A stretch of DNA of 45,838 nt from Clostridia bacterium (GTDB taxonomy: Bacteria; Aerophobota; Aerophobia; Aerophobales; AE-B3A): contig WJOQ01000255.1 of assembly GCA_009618505.1 (NCBI GenBank), forward strand, positions 1-45,838. Reading direction: 5' to 3'. The number at the start of each line of letters is the position of its first letter. The first letter of the stretch is position 1. Position numbers and translations under genes: made by a program. Shown piece by piece: positions 35,024 through 43,264 of the stretch. A model generated the notes under the pieces. It searched no databases. It was not told where the DNA came from and saw only the letters and a list, made by a program, of their open reading frames with translations.

Positions 35024-36160
35024 TCAGTATTTTCCAAATTTTTTGGCCGTCTCGACCATAGTATAAATGTTATCCTCGGACGTTTCTTTGCCCACTTGAT
35101 CGCCTGTGCCCAGAATCAATCTCGGTTGACTCTCCCAGACCTCCAGAATCTCCCTAATCTCTTTTTCAACATCAACAGAAGTTCCGCGAATCAAGGTTTC
35201 TACAGTGTGAACATTTCCACTAAAGGTTACTCGTCCAGCTAGCTTTTTTTTAACTTTTCTCAAACTTGTAACATCACCTCCGGGCGGGCGTTGAAAAGGA
35301 CAGACACAATCGATTCCCAGTTGAGCAAAATCCTCTATGACTTCCATGCAATTCCCATGGAAATGAAGATGTACAAGGCCGCCCATTTGATGAGCTGCAT
35401 TCACTACAGCTTCTATGACAGGTTTGTCCCACTTTCTCCACATCTGGGGACTGACTAAGGAAAGGGTAGACCAGATACAAGGGATATTAACTGATTCGGC
35501 CGTTGTTTTGCTGAATATTGCCCGAGTAAATTCGGTTATCCAGTGAATGTATCTTTTCTGAAGCTCAAAAAGATAACGCTCATGATCGACTATATCCAGA
35601 ATTGTCTGTTCCAGTCCCCCTTCTCGCTCCCACCCAATAAAATCAATAAAAGTAAAACCAGTAAGAACTTCTAAAAGATAATCATCTCCTATTTTGTCCA
35701 ATGCCTCTTGCACCGCAGACCAGTCATACTCATTTGCTTCTCTTAGGACAAACTTTTCATAAAAAGGCCAGTCATTTTGGAAATTCTTGATAAACCTCTC
35801 TATCTTCCAGGAAGGCTCTTTTTTATCGTAAAGAGTGCGAGCTGTAAGTTTTCCTTTGGGGGTATGGATTATTCCTTTCTCCTCGTAGCGACCCTCTCCA
35901 ATTCTTTGAAGCTGACGATTGATAGGGAAAAGGTCGTATTTTGGTTGCGGCTGAACTATTCCCCACCCTTCACAACTATAATGCTTGAATGTCTTTTGCA
36001 GGGCCTGCCAGTGAGGGATTTCTCTTTCCAGTTGAATCATATCGACCCCGAGAACTTTTGCTGGAATATAATACCAGAATTCTGGAGCAACAGGGACTCT
36101 ATCAGGTTTTTCTCCCTTGTAAGCAGTTAACATTCTCTTTTTTGGCGTTATATTCATCAT
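35024..36160 (-). CDS. UroD-like protein with HFHGNC motif
   Basis: This protein of about 378 residues starts in the family way (MMNITPKKRMLTAYKGEKPDRVPVAPEF). The usual H-x-C-G is replaced by His266-Phe-His268-Gly-Asn-Cys271 (LVHLHFHGNCMEVIED), a variant that could still bind a metal. The C-terminus LILGTGDQVGKETSEDNI matches the family. A longer frame reaches 36244 with 28 extra residues (MALRCYKERADL...). I reject that start because family similarity begins at the Met-Met pair and GAGAGG/AAGGA lies before it. Part of the extra stretch carries a 20-bp sequence repeated at 43245. The stop is convergent with the plus-strand gene at 33934. Confidence 0.83.
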   Translation of the reverse strand: MMNITPKKRMLTAYKGEKPDRVPVAPEFWYYIPAKVLGVDMIQLEREIPHWQALQKTFKHYSCEGWGIVQPQPKYDLFPINRQLQRIGEGRYEEKGIIHTPKGKLTARTLYDKKEPSWKIERFIKNFQNDWPFYEKFVLREANEYDWSAVQEALDKIGDDYLLEVLTGFTFIDFIGWEREGGLEQTILDIVDHERYLFELQKRYIHWITEFTRAIFSKTTAESVNIPCIWSTLSLVSPQMWRKWDKPVIEAVVNAAHQMGGLVHLHFHGNCMEVIEDFAQLGIDCVCPFQRPPGGDVTSLRKVKKKLAGRVTFSGNVHTVETLIRGTSVDVEKEIREILEVWESQPRLILGTGDQVGKETSEDNIYTMVETAKKFGKY

Positions 36161-36219
36161 ATCCTTGCCTCTCTCCCATGTTGGGCTCTCCTTAAAAGAG
36201 TAAATACTTAAATCAGCTC

Positions 36220-36239
36220 TTTCTTTATAGCACCTTAAG
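36220..36239. repeat. 20-bp exact direct repeat, copy 1 (second copy at 43245-43264)
   Basis: TTTCTTTATAGCACCTTAAG occurs here across the stop of the UroD-like gene at 36235. It recurs at 43245-43264 across the stop of the ceramidase-like gene, in the same orientation relative to the genes. On the minus strand one reading frame gives LRCYKE at both places, hinting at a shared lost coding sequence. Confidence 0.65.
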
Positions 36240-37359
36240 GCCATCCTGTATGTGAAAGTAGCTCCTTAGCCTCTTTTTCTGAGGAACAGCTAGTAAAAAT
36301 CAACAACCCTTCTGGCTTAAGACTCTCCAGAACAAAATCAACTTCTGCAGACTGGCAGAAAACCTGAATGGCTTTTTTCTTAGCCTGAATTTTTCGATAT
36401 ATGGGTATCCACCTAGCTACGCCTTCTTTCACCATACCTGCACCGGGAACCCACTGAACAGCGTTAAGGCGAGGAATTTCCAAGATCATGTCCAAATGTT
36501 TCAAAGCATCCGGGCCATCTAAGTGATAGATAGAGTAATCTAAATAATTAATTTCATTCATCAGTTCCTCCAGGAAAAACTCCCCGTACATTGAGGTGGA
36601 AATAAGGCAAGTAAAGTCATTTTGGACGGGGTACCCCTTTCCTGGAGACCAGAGATTTGTCCAACTAGAACTGCCTTCCTGTTTGTCTGCCGTAATCTGG
36701 TAACTTTCCTCATAAATCTTACGCCATACTTTCCAAAGGGGTTTCATTGCCTTCTTAACCCCCTTCGGGTTATCAATTAAGTCCAGACACAGCTGCTGAG
36801 GACCTCCCCTTAGAACTGCTAATGAATCCATGCCCTCGTGAATATCAGTTGGACTGATAAAATACCTTCCTTGTGATTTTTCTAAGGCGTAGCGCATAAA
36901 CTCTTTAGTTTTTTGCCAATAGAAGTTTTTATCTTTGACTTGAATCACGGATAAATCGGAATAATCTGTAAGGATTGGATCATTCCATTTTGCCCAGGAG
37001 ACAGGGGGCGGCTCTTCCTCATTTGCTCCCCAGGTAAAAGTGGGCAAGAAAACAGGGGAAAATTCTATATCTGCACCCATATAAGCAGAGAGGATATCGG
37101 TACCAAAGTTTGGCCAGTAACAGGGAAAGGCTACACCACCAAAAAAAGTGGCCTGGAAAATTTTTTCAGCACATTCAATAACTTTTTCTTTGTCAAATCT
37201 CTCCTCTCTTCTTATCTTTATTGTATTTCCGGATAGTATTTCTCTGGATTGGGAATCATCCCGTGGAGCAACTACCCAAATAGGAACCCTATCCAAAACC
37301 TGGCAATTCCACCAGGTTTCATAATATTTTTTTATTTTCCCCCAATTTTCAAGCAGCAT
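36235..37359 (-). CDS. UroD-like protein with HLDG motif and distal cysteine
   Basis: This 374-residue member of a divergent UroD-like subgroup starts MLLENWGKIKKYYETWWNCQVLDRVPIWV. The metal site is altered to His279-Leu-Asp281-Gly (IYHLDGPDALKHL), while a cysteine in the C-terminal IFTSCSSEKEAKEL is kept. The set therefore becomes His/Asp/Cys. Mid-protein features include ISPTDIHEGMDSLAVLRG and GYPVQNDFTCLISTSMYGEFF. It lies between two other UroD-like genes in the minus-strand operon, with GAGGAG five bases before the ATG. The stop overlaps the 20-bp repeat at 36220. The role may differ from the H-x-C-G paralogues. Confidence 0.84.
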   Translation of the reverse strand: MLLENWGKIKKYYETWWNCQVLDRVPIWVVAPRDDSQSREILSGNTIKIRREERFDKEKVIECAEKIFQATFFGGVAFPCYWPNFGTDILSAYMGADIEFSPVFLPTFTWGANEEEPPPVSWAKWNDPILTDYSDLSVIQVKDKNFYWQKTKEFMRYALEKSQGRYFISPTDIHEGMDSLAVLRGGPQQLCLDLIDNPKGVKKAMKPLWKVWRKIYEESYQITADKQEGSSSWTNLWSPGKGYPVQNDFTCLISTSMYGEFFLEELMNEINYLDYSIYHLDGPDALKHLDMILEIPRLNAVQWVPGAGMVKEGVARWIPIYRKIQAKKKAIQVFCQSAEVDFVLESLKPEGLLIFTSCSSEKEAKELLSHTGWP

Positions 37360-37394
37360 ATTTTCTCCTCTAATGGTTTTCTCCTTATTATCCT

Positions 37395-38414
37395 TTATTT
37401 ATATTGGCCATACTTGAGGATTGCTTCCATCATACGCTTTACATTTTCCACTTTTGCATAACCAGGGATAGAATTACCACTGGAGATGATATAGCCTCCT
37501 CCCGGGGCAAGAGCTTCTATTTTTCTTCTCACTTCTTCTTCAACTTCATCTGGCTCAGCATTACTCAACAAGTTAAGATCAATATTACCCACAACACATA
37601 CTCTTTTTCCATAATCTCTCTTTACCTGGATAATATCCATGCAATTTGGATCAATCGGATGTAGACCATTCATTCCCAAAGTTAATAAATCATCTATTAT
37701 AGGGATTAAATTGCCATCGCTGTGAAATACCCAGGGAATCGTTATTTTCTCGGCTACCTGTTTTACCCGAGGCAAGATAAGGTCTCTGAAGGTCTGAGGA
37801 GAAAAGAAAGGTCCCGTATCAAAAGCAAGGTCATCAGCTGCGCAGAAAAAATCAAAACCAATATTTATAAGTTTCTCTATAATTACACAATTCCACTCAA
37901 CATATTTGTCCAACACTCTTTTTATAAGGTCGGGATTATCATACAGGGCATAGGAAAACCCCTTCACTCCCATACTGCGCATGGTACAATCTATGCCCAA
38001 ATTTACTATAGCACTGGCTGCAAATTCCTCTTTCTCCTTGATAAACTTCTCTGCCGAGTTATATATTTGCTTATCTTCCGGACCGGAACACTTAACAAGT
38101 TCTCTTCGGCCGTCACTCAAAGTAAGAACACATGGCATGTGGTCTATAATTCTTAAATCATCCTCATTTTTAATTACCCCTTCTGTTTGATATTGAATTC
38201 CGTTCTTCCCTTCTTTCCGCTGGACAAAGGGGTCAGGATAACCCCACCATACAATGTGGTCTCGATGCATGCAGCGAGAAATTTCCTTCTCTGTAAAAGT
38301 CTCTTTGCCTGAGATTTCCTTTACCACTTGAGGGGAAATATCAATTTCAAAGTATGGAACTCGGTCTGGAATTTCTCCTTTTAAAACCTTTATTATTCTA
38401 GTTTGAGCACTCAT
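37395..38414 (-). CDS. UroD-like protein with HSDG motif
   Basis: This protein of about 339 residues starts at the ATG at 38414 (MSAQTRIIKVLKGEIPDRVPYFEIDIS). The motif is His231-Ser-Asp233-Gly in WVFHSDGNLIPIIDDL, then NGLHPIDPNCMDIIQVKRDYG and the C-terminus GGGYIISSGNSIPGYAKVENV. Asp replaces the zinc cysteine. The frame extends to a TTG at 38468 inside the end of the GH3 gene. The ATG has no ribosome-binding site but sits just after a hairpin at the GH3 stop (38418-38443), so re-initiation after GH3 translation is likely. This suggests GH3 and this protein are made together. Confidence 0.82.
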   Translation of the reverse strand: MSAQTRIIKVLKGEIPDRVPYFEIDISPQVVKEISGKETFTEKEISRCMHRDHIVWWGYPDPFVQRKEGKNGIQYQTEGVIKNEDDLRIIDHMPCVLTLSDGRRELVKCSGPEDKQIYNSAEKFIKEKEEFAASAIVNLGIDCTMRSMGVKGFSYALYDNPDLIKRVLDKYVEWNCVIIEKLINIGFDFFCAADDLAFDTGPFFSPQTFRDLILPRVKQVAEKITIPWVFHSDGNLIPIIDDLLTLGMNGLHPIDPNCMDIIQVKRDYGKRVCVVGNIDLNLLSNAEPDEVEEEVRRKIEALAPGGGYIISSGNSIPGYAKVENVKRMMEAILKYGQYK

Positions 38415-38417
38415 GTG

Positions 38418-38443
38418 TTTATTAAAGGGTCTAAAAACAAAGA
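38418..38443 (-). promoter_or_regulatory. Hairpin spanning the GH3 stop codon before the UroD-like start
   Basis: On the minus strand AAAGGGTCT, loop TTGTTTTT, AGACCCTTT forms a 9-bp stem that includes the TAG of the GH3 gene. The UroD-like ATG follows about 9 bases later. No classical ribosome-binding site is present, so the hairpin may place terminating ribosomes near the new start. Confidence 0.5.
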
Positions 38444-40782
38444 CCCTTTTTATCTCCTTTAACTTCAAAACTTCCTTTCAAATGTATATCTTCTGAGGAA
38501 CTTCCTATCATTACCTCAAAAATACCCCTCTCCACAACCAAATCCATATTGATGTCATAAAAAGCCAAATCTCCCGAGGTGATAGTGAAGTTCACTGTCT
38601 TTTTCTCCTCTGGCTCAAGGGTTATTCTTTCAAACCCTTTGAGTTCCTTTATGGGTCTGGCTACGGTAGCTACTTTATCATTAATGTATAATTGAACTAC
38701 TTCATCTCCTTTATATTTACCAATATTCTGGACATCTACACCAATATTCATCTTTTCCTTAGAACTTATTTTTTCAGGATTTATTTTGAGATTACTATAC
38801 TCAAATTCTGTATAACTTAGTCCATAACCAAAGGGAAATAGCGGTTGCTTTCCTCTTAAGTCAACATAATCATATCCTCTGCCTGTGGGTTTGGGATTGT
38901 AATAGAGTGGAAGTTGTCCTGTAGTTTTGGGGAACGTTATAGGTAAGCGACCGGCTGGATTATAATCACCAAATAAAACATCGCCAATGGCATTCCCTCC
39001 TTCCTCTCCTGGATACCAGGCTTCAACTACAGCTTCTACGGTATTTATCCATTTACTCATAGTGACAGCGCTTCCATTGATAAGCACTACCACTACAGGT
39101 GTTCCTGTGTTACATATCTCTTTAATTAATTCTTCCTGCACCCCGGGTAGGTCTAAGTTGCATCGATCTTTACTCTCGCCCTCTGTTTCTTCAGAATTTC
39201 CCACAAACAAAATAGCTATATTAGATTTTTCGGCTATTTTTATGGCTTCCTCAAAACCTTTCCTAGAACTTCCGGTTAACCTGCAGCCCTGGGCAAAATA
39301 AACCTTTGTATTTTTGGAAACCTTATTCTTAATTCCTTCTAAGGGTGTAACTACCCCTACCCCATAGCCACTATATCCTCCAACTCTTATCTCATTTGCA
39401 TTAGGGCCTATAAGGGCAATAGATTTTAAATCTTTAGATAAAGGCAAGATGCCATCATTTTTTAATAAGACTATGGCCTGGCTGGCTACTTCTAAAGCTA
39501 ATTTTCTGTGCTCTTCACAGCCGCAAATCTTTTCAGCATATTCAGGATCAACATAAGGGTCATCGAACAAGCCCAACCAGAATTTAACTCTTAAAATTCT
39601 GCGAGTTGCCTCGTTAATTACCTGCTCGGATAGTTTTCCTTCCTTAACTAACTCTGGAAGTTCCTCGAAACAATCGCTTTCAGGCAGCTCCATATCTAAT
39701 CCTGCCTCTATAGCTTTTTTAGCGGCTTCGGCCTTTGTCCTGGCCACTTTATGCGATGTTGTTGTGACGCCACGCTCAGATGTGGGCCAATTTAGAGCGT
39801 ATAGACCTAAAACAGCATCATAATCTGAGACTACAAACCCTTTAAATCCCCATTCTTTTCTGAGAATATCTGTAAGAAGCCATCTATTACAAGAGCAAGG
39901 TACACCATCAAGAGAATTATATGCTGCCATAACAGATAAAGCATTCGTTTTTTGAATACAGGCTTTAAAAGCAGGAAAATAAATTTCTCTTAGGATTCGC
40001 TCCGAGAGGTGAATGGCGTTACTATCCCGCCCTCCATCGCCGACGAAGTTGGCGGCAAAATGTTTAGGAGTAGCTGCCACCTTTTGACTTTGAACGCCCT
40101 TGACAAAAGAGATAGCCATAAGCGAAGCCAGGTAAGGATCCTCGCCATAAGTTTCCTCAGTTCTGCCACATCTTGGATCCCTGGCAATATTGATGGTTGG
40201 TGAAAGACATTGATGAATACCACGTGCTCTCGTTTCTTTTCCGATGGCTGTGGCTACCTCTTTCATTAAATCTGGATCCCAGCTACTGGCCAGAGCTATT
40301 GACTGAGGAAAAATTGAAGAGCCTTTAGCCATGCAGCCATGTAAGCATTCATCGTGGATTATTACCGGTATTCCCAGACGAGTTTCTTCAAGAGCAAATT
40401 TCTGAATTTTATTAGCAAGTTCTGCACTTTCTTTGTGGGAAAATGTTCTCAGGACACAACTTAACTCGCCTAGGCCATATTTTCCCTTTTCTACAACTAG
40501 TTCTTTCCAGTGTTTTCTCCAGAAATGAGTTGATATAGCTTCTGAAATATCTCTTTCCTCAGAAATTATTTTATAAAACAAACTCTCAAGCTTTTTCCCT
40601 TTGTCTGACAAGCTCCCAAAAAGCTCGGAGAATGTTTTCCGTAAATGCCATTTTGCTTTTAATTGGCTAATTTTCTCCTCCAGGGTCATTCTTCCAAGTA
40701 AATCTTCAACTCTTCTCTCTTCAGATTGAGTAGAATCTAGATAAACCAACTTTTCTGCGCTAGACCGCTTGTTCAAGCTCAT
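38431..40782 (-). CDS. Glycoside hydrolase family 3, beta-glucosidase-like
   Basis: This 783-residue enzyme has the GH3 three-part layout. The (beta/alpha)8 domain includes PRCGRTEETYGEDPYLAS, TPKHFAAN and the candidate nucleophile Asp320 in VVSDYDAVLGL. The alpha/beta sandwich holds SIALIGPNANEIRVGGYSGYG and GNSEETEGESKDR, and the fibronectin-type III C-terminal domain includes KPTGRGYDY and DEVVQLYIND. GH3 enzymes release terminal beta-linked sugars with retention. There is an extra 100-residue helical N-terminus before the first conserved strand, possibly a lineage feature. No signal peptide is present, so action is cytoplasmic. AAGGAGG lies about 5 bases before ATG 40782. It follows the dehydrogenase gene by 33 bases. 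Confidence 0.93.
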   Translation of the reverse strand: MSLNKRSSAEKLVYLDSTQSEERRVEDLLGRMTLEEKISQLKAKWHLRKTFSELFGSLSDKGKKLESLFYKIISEERDISEAISTHFWRKHWKELVVEKGKYGLGELSCVLRTFSHKESAELANKIQKFALEETRLGIPVIIHDECLHGCMAKGSSIFPQSIALASSWDPDLMKEVATAIGKETRARGIHQCLSPTINIARDPRCGRTEETYGEDPYLASLMAISFVKGVQSQKVAATPKHFAANFVGDGGRDSNAIHLSERILREIYFPAFKACIQKTNALSVMAAYNSLDGVPCSCNRWLLTDILRKEWGFKGFVVSDYDAVLGLYALNWPTSERGVTTTSHKVARTKAEAAKKAIEAGLDMELPESDCFEELPELVKEGKLSEQVINEATRRILRVKFWLGLFDDPYVDPEYAEKICGCEEHRKLALEVASQAIVLLKNDGILPLSKDLKSIALIGPNANEIRVGGYSGYGVGVVTPLEGIKNKVSKNTKVYFAQGCRLTGSSRKGFEEAIKIAEKSNIAILFVGNSEETEGESKDRCNLDLPGVQEELIKEICNTGTPVVVVLINGSAVTMSKWINTVEAVVEAWYPGEEGGNAIGDVLFGDYNPAGRLPITFPKTTGQLPLYYNPKPTGRGYDYVDLRGKQPLFPFGYGLSYTEFEYSNLKINPEKISSKEKMNIGVDVQNIGKYKGDEVVQLYINDKVATVARPIKELKGFERITLEPEEKKTVNFTITSGDLAFYDINMDLVVERGIFEVMIGSSSEDIHLKGSFEVKGDKKGLCF

Positions 40783-40815
40783 CTTTTCCTCCTTGTAATA
40801 AATTTTCCCTTCCCC

Positions 40816-41829
40816 TTATTCATTAACCATAACACTTTTTACGGTAGTCTCTCTGTCATCTCTTAATATCTTCATAGCCTCCTCAATTTCATCTAGTTTG
40901 AATGTATGACTAATGAGTGCCTTTGCCTCTATTACACCGGACTGAATTAATTCAATACAGGTTGGAAAATAGAGGGAAGGAGAAGCAAATGAGGCTCGGA
41001 GCTCGAGTTTCTTAAAGTGAAAATCATTAGCATTGAAAGAAATTTCTGCGTTAGGGCCATATTCAATCCCTATAAATGCAACAATACCTCCTACATTTGT
41101 AATTTCAAAGGCAGGAGGAATAAGCCTGGGTGGTGCTGTTATAAGTACTCTATCTAAACCTTTCCCTGCATAGGTATGGTCTCGAATATCCATTTTGTCT
41201 GTCAAGATTATTTCATCAGCACCAAATTTTCTGGAAAGTGTGATCCTTCTTCTTGCCACTGAAAGCTCGGCAGCATATATCTTTCTTGCTCCCACCGCTC
41301 GGGCAAGTTTTAAAGCCATAAGTCCAATAGGGCCAAGGCCTATTACCAATACATCATTATTTAGCTTTATATCAGCAGTATACACTAGATCTAAGGCAAC
41401 GCCAAGAGGCTCAACCAATGAGGCTTCTTTAAAAGAAATGCCTTCAAAAGGAACTAAAGTTTCTTTTGGCACAATAATGTAATCAGCAAAACCCATAGGA
41501 CCGGTAAGCCAGTAATTCGGCCCCTTATTACAGAGGTCAACTCTTCCATTACGGCAGTTAGAGCAGGTTCTGCAGAACGTACCGCTCTCCAATACAACCT
41601 TTTTACCTATTGTAACATTATTAACATGCTTGCCTTTCTTTTCTACTAAGCCGGCAATTTCGTGCCCAAAGGGCTGCCAGTCCGCTGCTTCGGTAGCTGC
41701 AGTAGAGAGGTCAGTTCCACATATGCCACATGCTTTAACCTTGACCAAGACTTCATCTTCGGTAATCTCTCTCATATCGAATTCACGAATTTCAAACTGG
41801 TAAGGTGCTTTTACATAAGCTGCTCTCAT
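40816..41829 (-). CDS. Zinc-dependent alcohol/polyol dehydrogenase (MDR superfamily)
   Basis: This 337-residue medium-chain dehydrogenase binds catalytic zinc through Cys37 (CGICGTDL) and His56-Glu57 (GHEIAG). Structural zinc is bound by Cys86, 89, 92 and 100 (CRTCSNCRNGRVDLC). The NAD-binding loop VIGLGPIGLMALKLA follows. The family oxidises sorbitol, threonine, galactitol and similar secondary alcohols, and the exact polyol is unknown. The start is supported by AAGGAG. It probably handles a sugar alcohol or keto sugar from the glycosidase reactions, being followed by the GH3 gene in the same minus-strand unit. Upstream is a sulfatase fragment. Confidence 0.92.
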   Translation of the reverse strand: MRAAYVKAPYQFEIREFDMREITEDEVLVKVKACGICGTDLSTAATEAADWQPFGHEIAGLVEKKGKHVNNVTIGKKVVLESGTFCRTCSNCRNGRVDLCNKGPNYWLTGPMGFADYIIVPKETLVPFEGISFKEASLVEPLGVALDLVYTADIKLNNDVLVIGLGPIGLMALKLARAVGARKIYAAELSVARRRITLSRKFGADEIILTDKMDIRDHTYAGKGLDRVLITAPPRLIPPAFEITNVGGIVAFIGIEYGPNAEISFNANDFHFKKLELRASFASPSLYFPTCIELIQSGVIEAKALISHTFKLDEIEEAMKILRDDRETTVKSVMVNE

Positions 41830-41856
41830 ATTCTTTTCTCCTTATTCCTGGTTGGT

Positions 41857-41994
41857 TTACATAGTTTCAAATCGAACGCCCTTGCGTGCCAGCCTGTCAA
41901 TGTTAGGAGTCTGAATCACATCGTTTTCGTAGCAGCCCAACACAAAGGCACGTAACTGATCGCACAGGCAAATGATTAAGTTTGGCTTATCCAT
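41857..41994 (-). pseudogene. N-terminal remnant of a sulfatase
   Basis: Reading the minus strand from ATG 41994 gives 45 residues ending at TAA (41859-41857). They include MDKPNLIICLCDQLRAF and NDVIQTPNIDRLARKGVRFE, the unmistakable start of arylsulfatase-type enzymes (P-N-[LI]-I, D-x-L-R, TPN-[LI]-DRLA-x-G-V-x-F). The C-x-P-x-R maturation motif and everything after it are missing. It shows that a sulfatase gene once stood between the UroD-like gene at 42029 and the dehydrogenase, hinting at a sulfated substrate in the past. Confidence 0.85.
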
Positions 41995-42028
41995 ACTTAC
42001 TATCTTCTTTCACTTCCCTTTATAGCCA

Positions 42029-43141
42029 TTATTTATCGTATTGCTTTAAGTATTTAAAATAATATTGGAAGTTTTTAAGGGGTACATCAGGTGGAACTGT
42101 ATGGTCAAGAGTAGGTATATAACCTCTCCTCTCTTTAAAATACTCCATTACTCGATCCACTTCTTGCTCAATAGCTCCATAATCTTTGCTTAATGCCCGT
42201 TTATCAATCCCCCCTACAATCATAAATTTATCTGGAAAATCTGAGTGAATTTTTCTCACATCATTTCCAGCCTGAACTTCAAAAGGGAATATTCCTGTAA
42301 CGCCACCTTCTAAGAAAAGCGGGATTAACTCCTGCAAATTTCCATCACTGTCAACCCAAATATTTTTAATTCCTATATTTTTGAGGTAACTTATCAGTTT
42401 TTTGTAATAAGGAAGAATGAATTGTCTAAAGAGTTTAGGAGAAATAAGGGGACCGCTTTTGTAAGCCATATCTTCATCTATTACAATAAGGTCAAGATCC
42501 ATCCCCCTAGCTATCCTGGTAAATATTGCTTTATTCAAATTTACCCATCGGTGTTCTATATCATGAATAAGCTCTGGATCATCGAAAAACGTGTAGAAGA
42601 GTTTTTGATCGCCCAATAAGTTTCTTGCCAGCATAAAGGTACCGCATAAGGTAGTTGCGAGGGGCCATTTTCGACCTTCTTCTCCATATTCTCTCTTTAA
42701 TTGACCCCAATTTCTGAATCGTAATTCTTCATTTAACTCTAATCGAGGTTTTATCTTTTCCCAGGTGGCACGATCCTTAACCGGAAATTGAAGAAATTGA
42801 GGCATTGAGGCATCTTCATTATTTTTAAAAACTTTTTTTATAATACCATCGCCGTCCTGAATAATTCGACAATTTTGATCTTCTTCTATTATCTCTTCAT
42901 CAAATCTAGGAGCAAATGGAGAGATGCAAGCCCCAGCAATTTCCTGAGGCATCCAAACCATTTTATCAAAGCCAAAATATTCATCCAGGTCCCGGCCGTA
43001 TTTCTCTGGATCAAAATCAATATTTAAACCCTCTTTTCTCCATCCCTTTAGAGTAGTAGGCCAAAAACCCGGATTCCAACGAAAATAACGATCTACTTCT
43101 TCTCTTTCACAGTAAGCTGAGAATCTTTCTCTTGAGTTCAT
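42029..43141 (-). CDS. UroD-like protein with DSDG motif
   Basis: This 370-residue member starts MNSRERFSAYCEREEVDRYFRW. The metal motif has become Asp264-Ser-Asp266-Gly (IWVDSDGNLQELIP), without the His and Cys of MtaA-type enzymes. Family landmarks remain: DEDMAYKSGPLISPKLFRQFI, then FMIVGGIDKRALSKDYGAIEQE and IPTLDHTVPPDVPLKNF near the end. A zinc-thiol chemistry is therefore unlikely. Another metal or a purely binding role is possible. The start is supported by GGGAG five bases upstream. It precedes the sulfatase remnant in the minus direction. Confidence 0.85.
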   Translation of the reverse strand: MNSRERFSAYCEREEVDRYFRWNPGFWPTTLKGWRKEGLNIDFDPEKYGRDLDEYFGFDKMVWMPQEIAGACISPFAPRFDEEIIEEDQNCRIIQDGDGIIKKVFKNNEDASMPQFLQFPVKDRATWEKIKPRLELNEELRFRNWGQLKREYGEEGRKWPLATTLCGTFMLARNLLGDQKLFYTFFDDPELIHDIEHRWVNLNKAIFTRIARGMDLDLIVIDEDMAYKSGPLISPKLFRQFILPYYKKLISYLKNIGIKNIWVDSDGNLQELIPLFLEGGVTGIFPFEVQAGNDVRKIHSDFPDKFMIVGGIDKRALSKDYGAIEQEVDRVMEYFKERRGYIPTLDHTVPPDVPLKNFQYYFKYLKQYDK

Positions 43142-43244
43142 AGTACTCCCTTTTCATGTAAGTTCGTACCAGGTAAGTCTTTCTAAGAAACCCAATTGTA
43201 ATTTACCAGGATTCAAAAACCTCTTCTCACGTACAACTTCTGAT

Positions 43245-43264
43245 TTTCTTTATAGCACCTTAAG
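43245..43264. repeat. 20-bp exact direct repeat, copy 2 (first copy at 36220-36239)
   Basis: Same 20 bases as at 36220-36239, again across a stop codon. The remaining gap 43142-43244 reads on the minus strand as a short frame RFLNPGKLQLGFLERLTWYE ending at TGA. This may be a further gene fossil, but I cannot name it. Confidence 0.6.
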
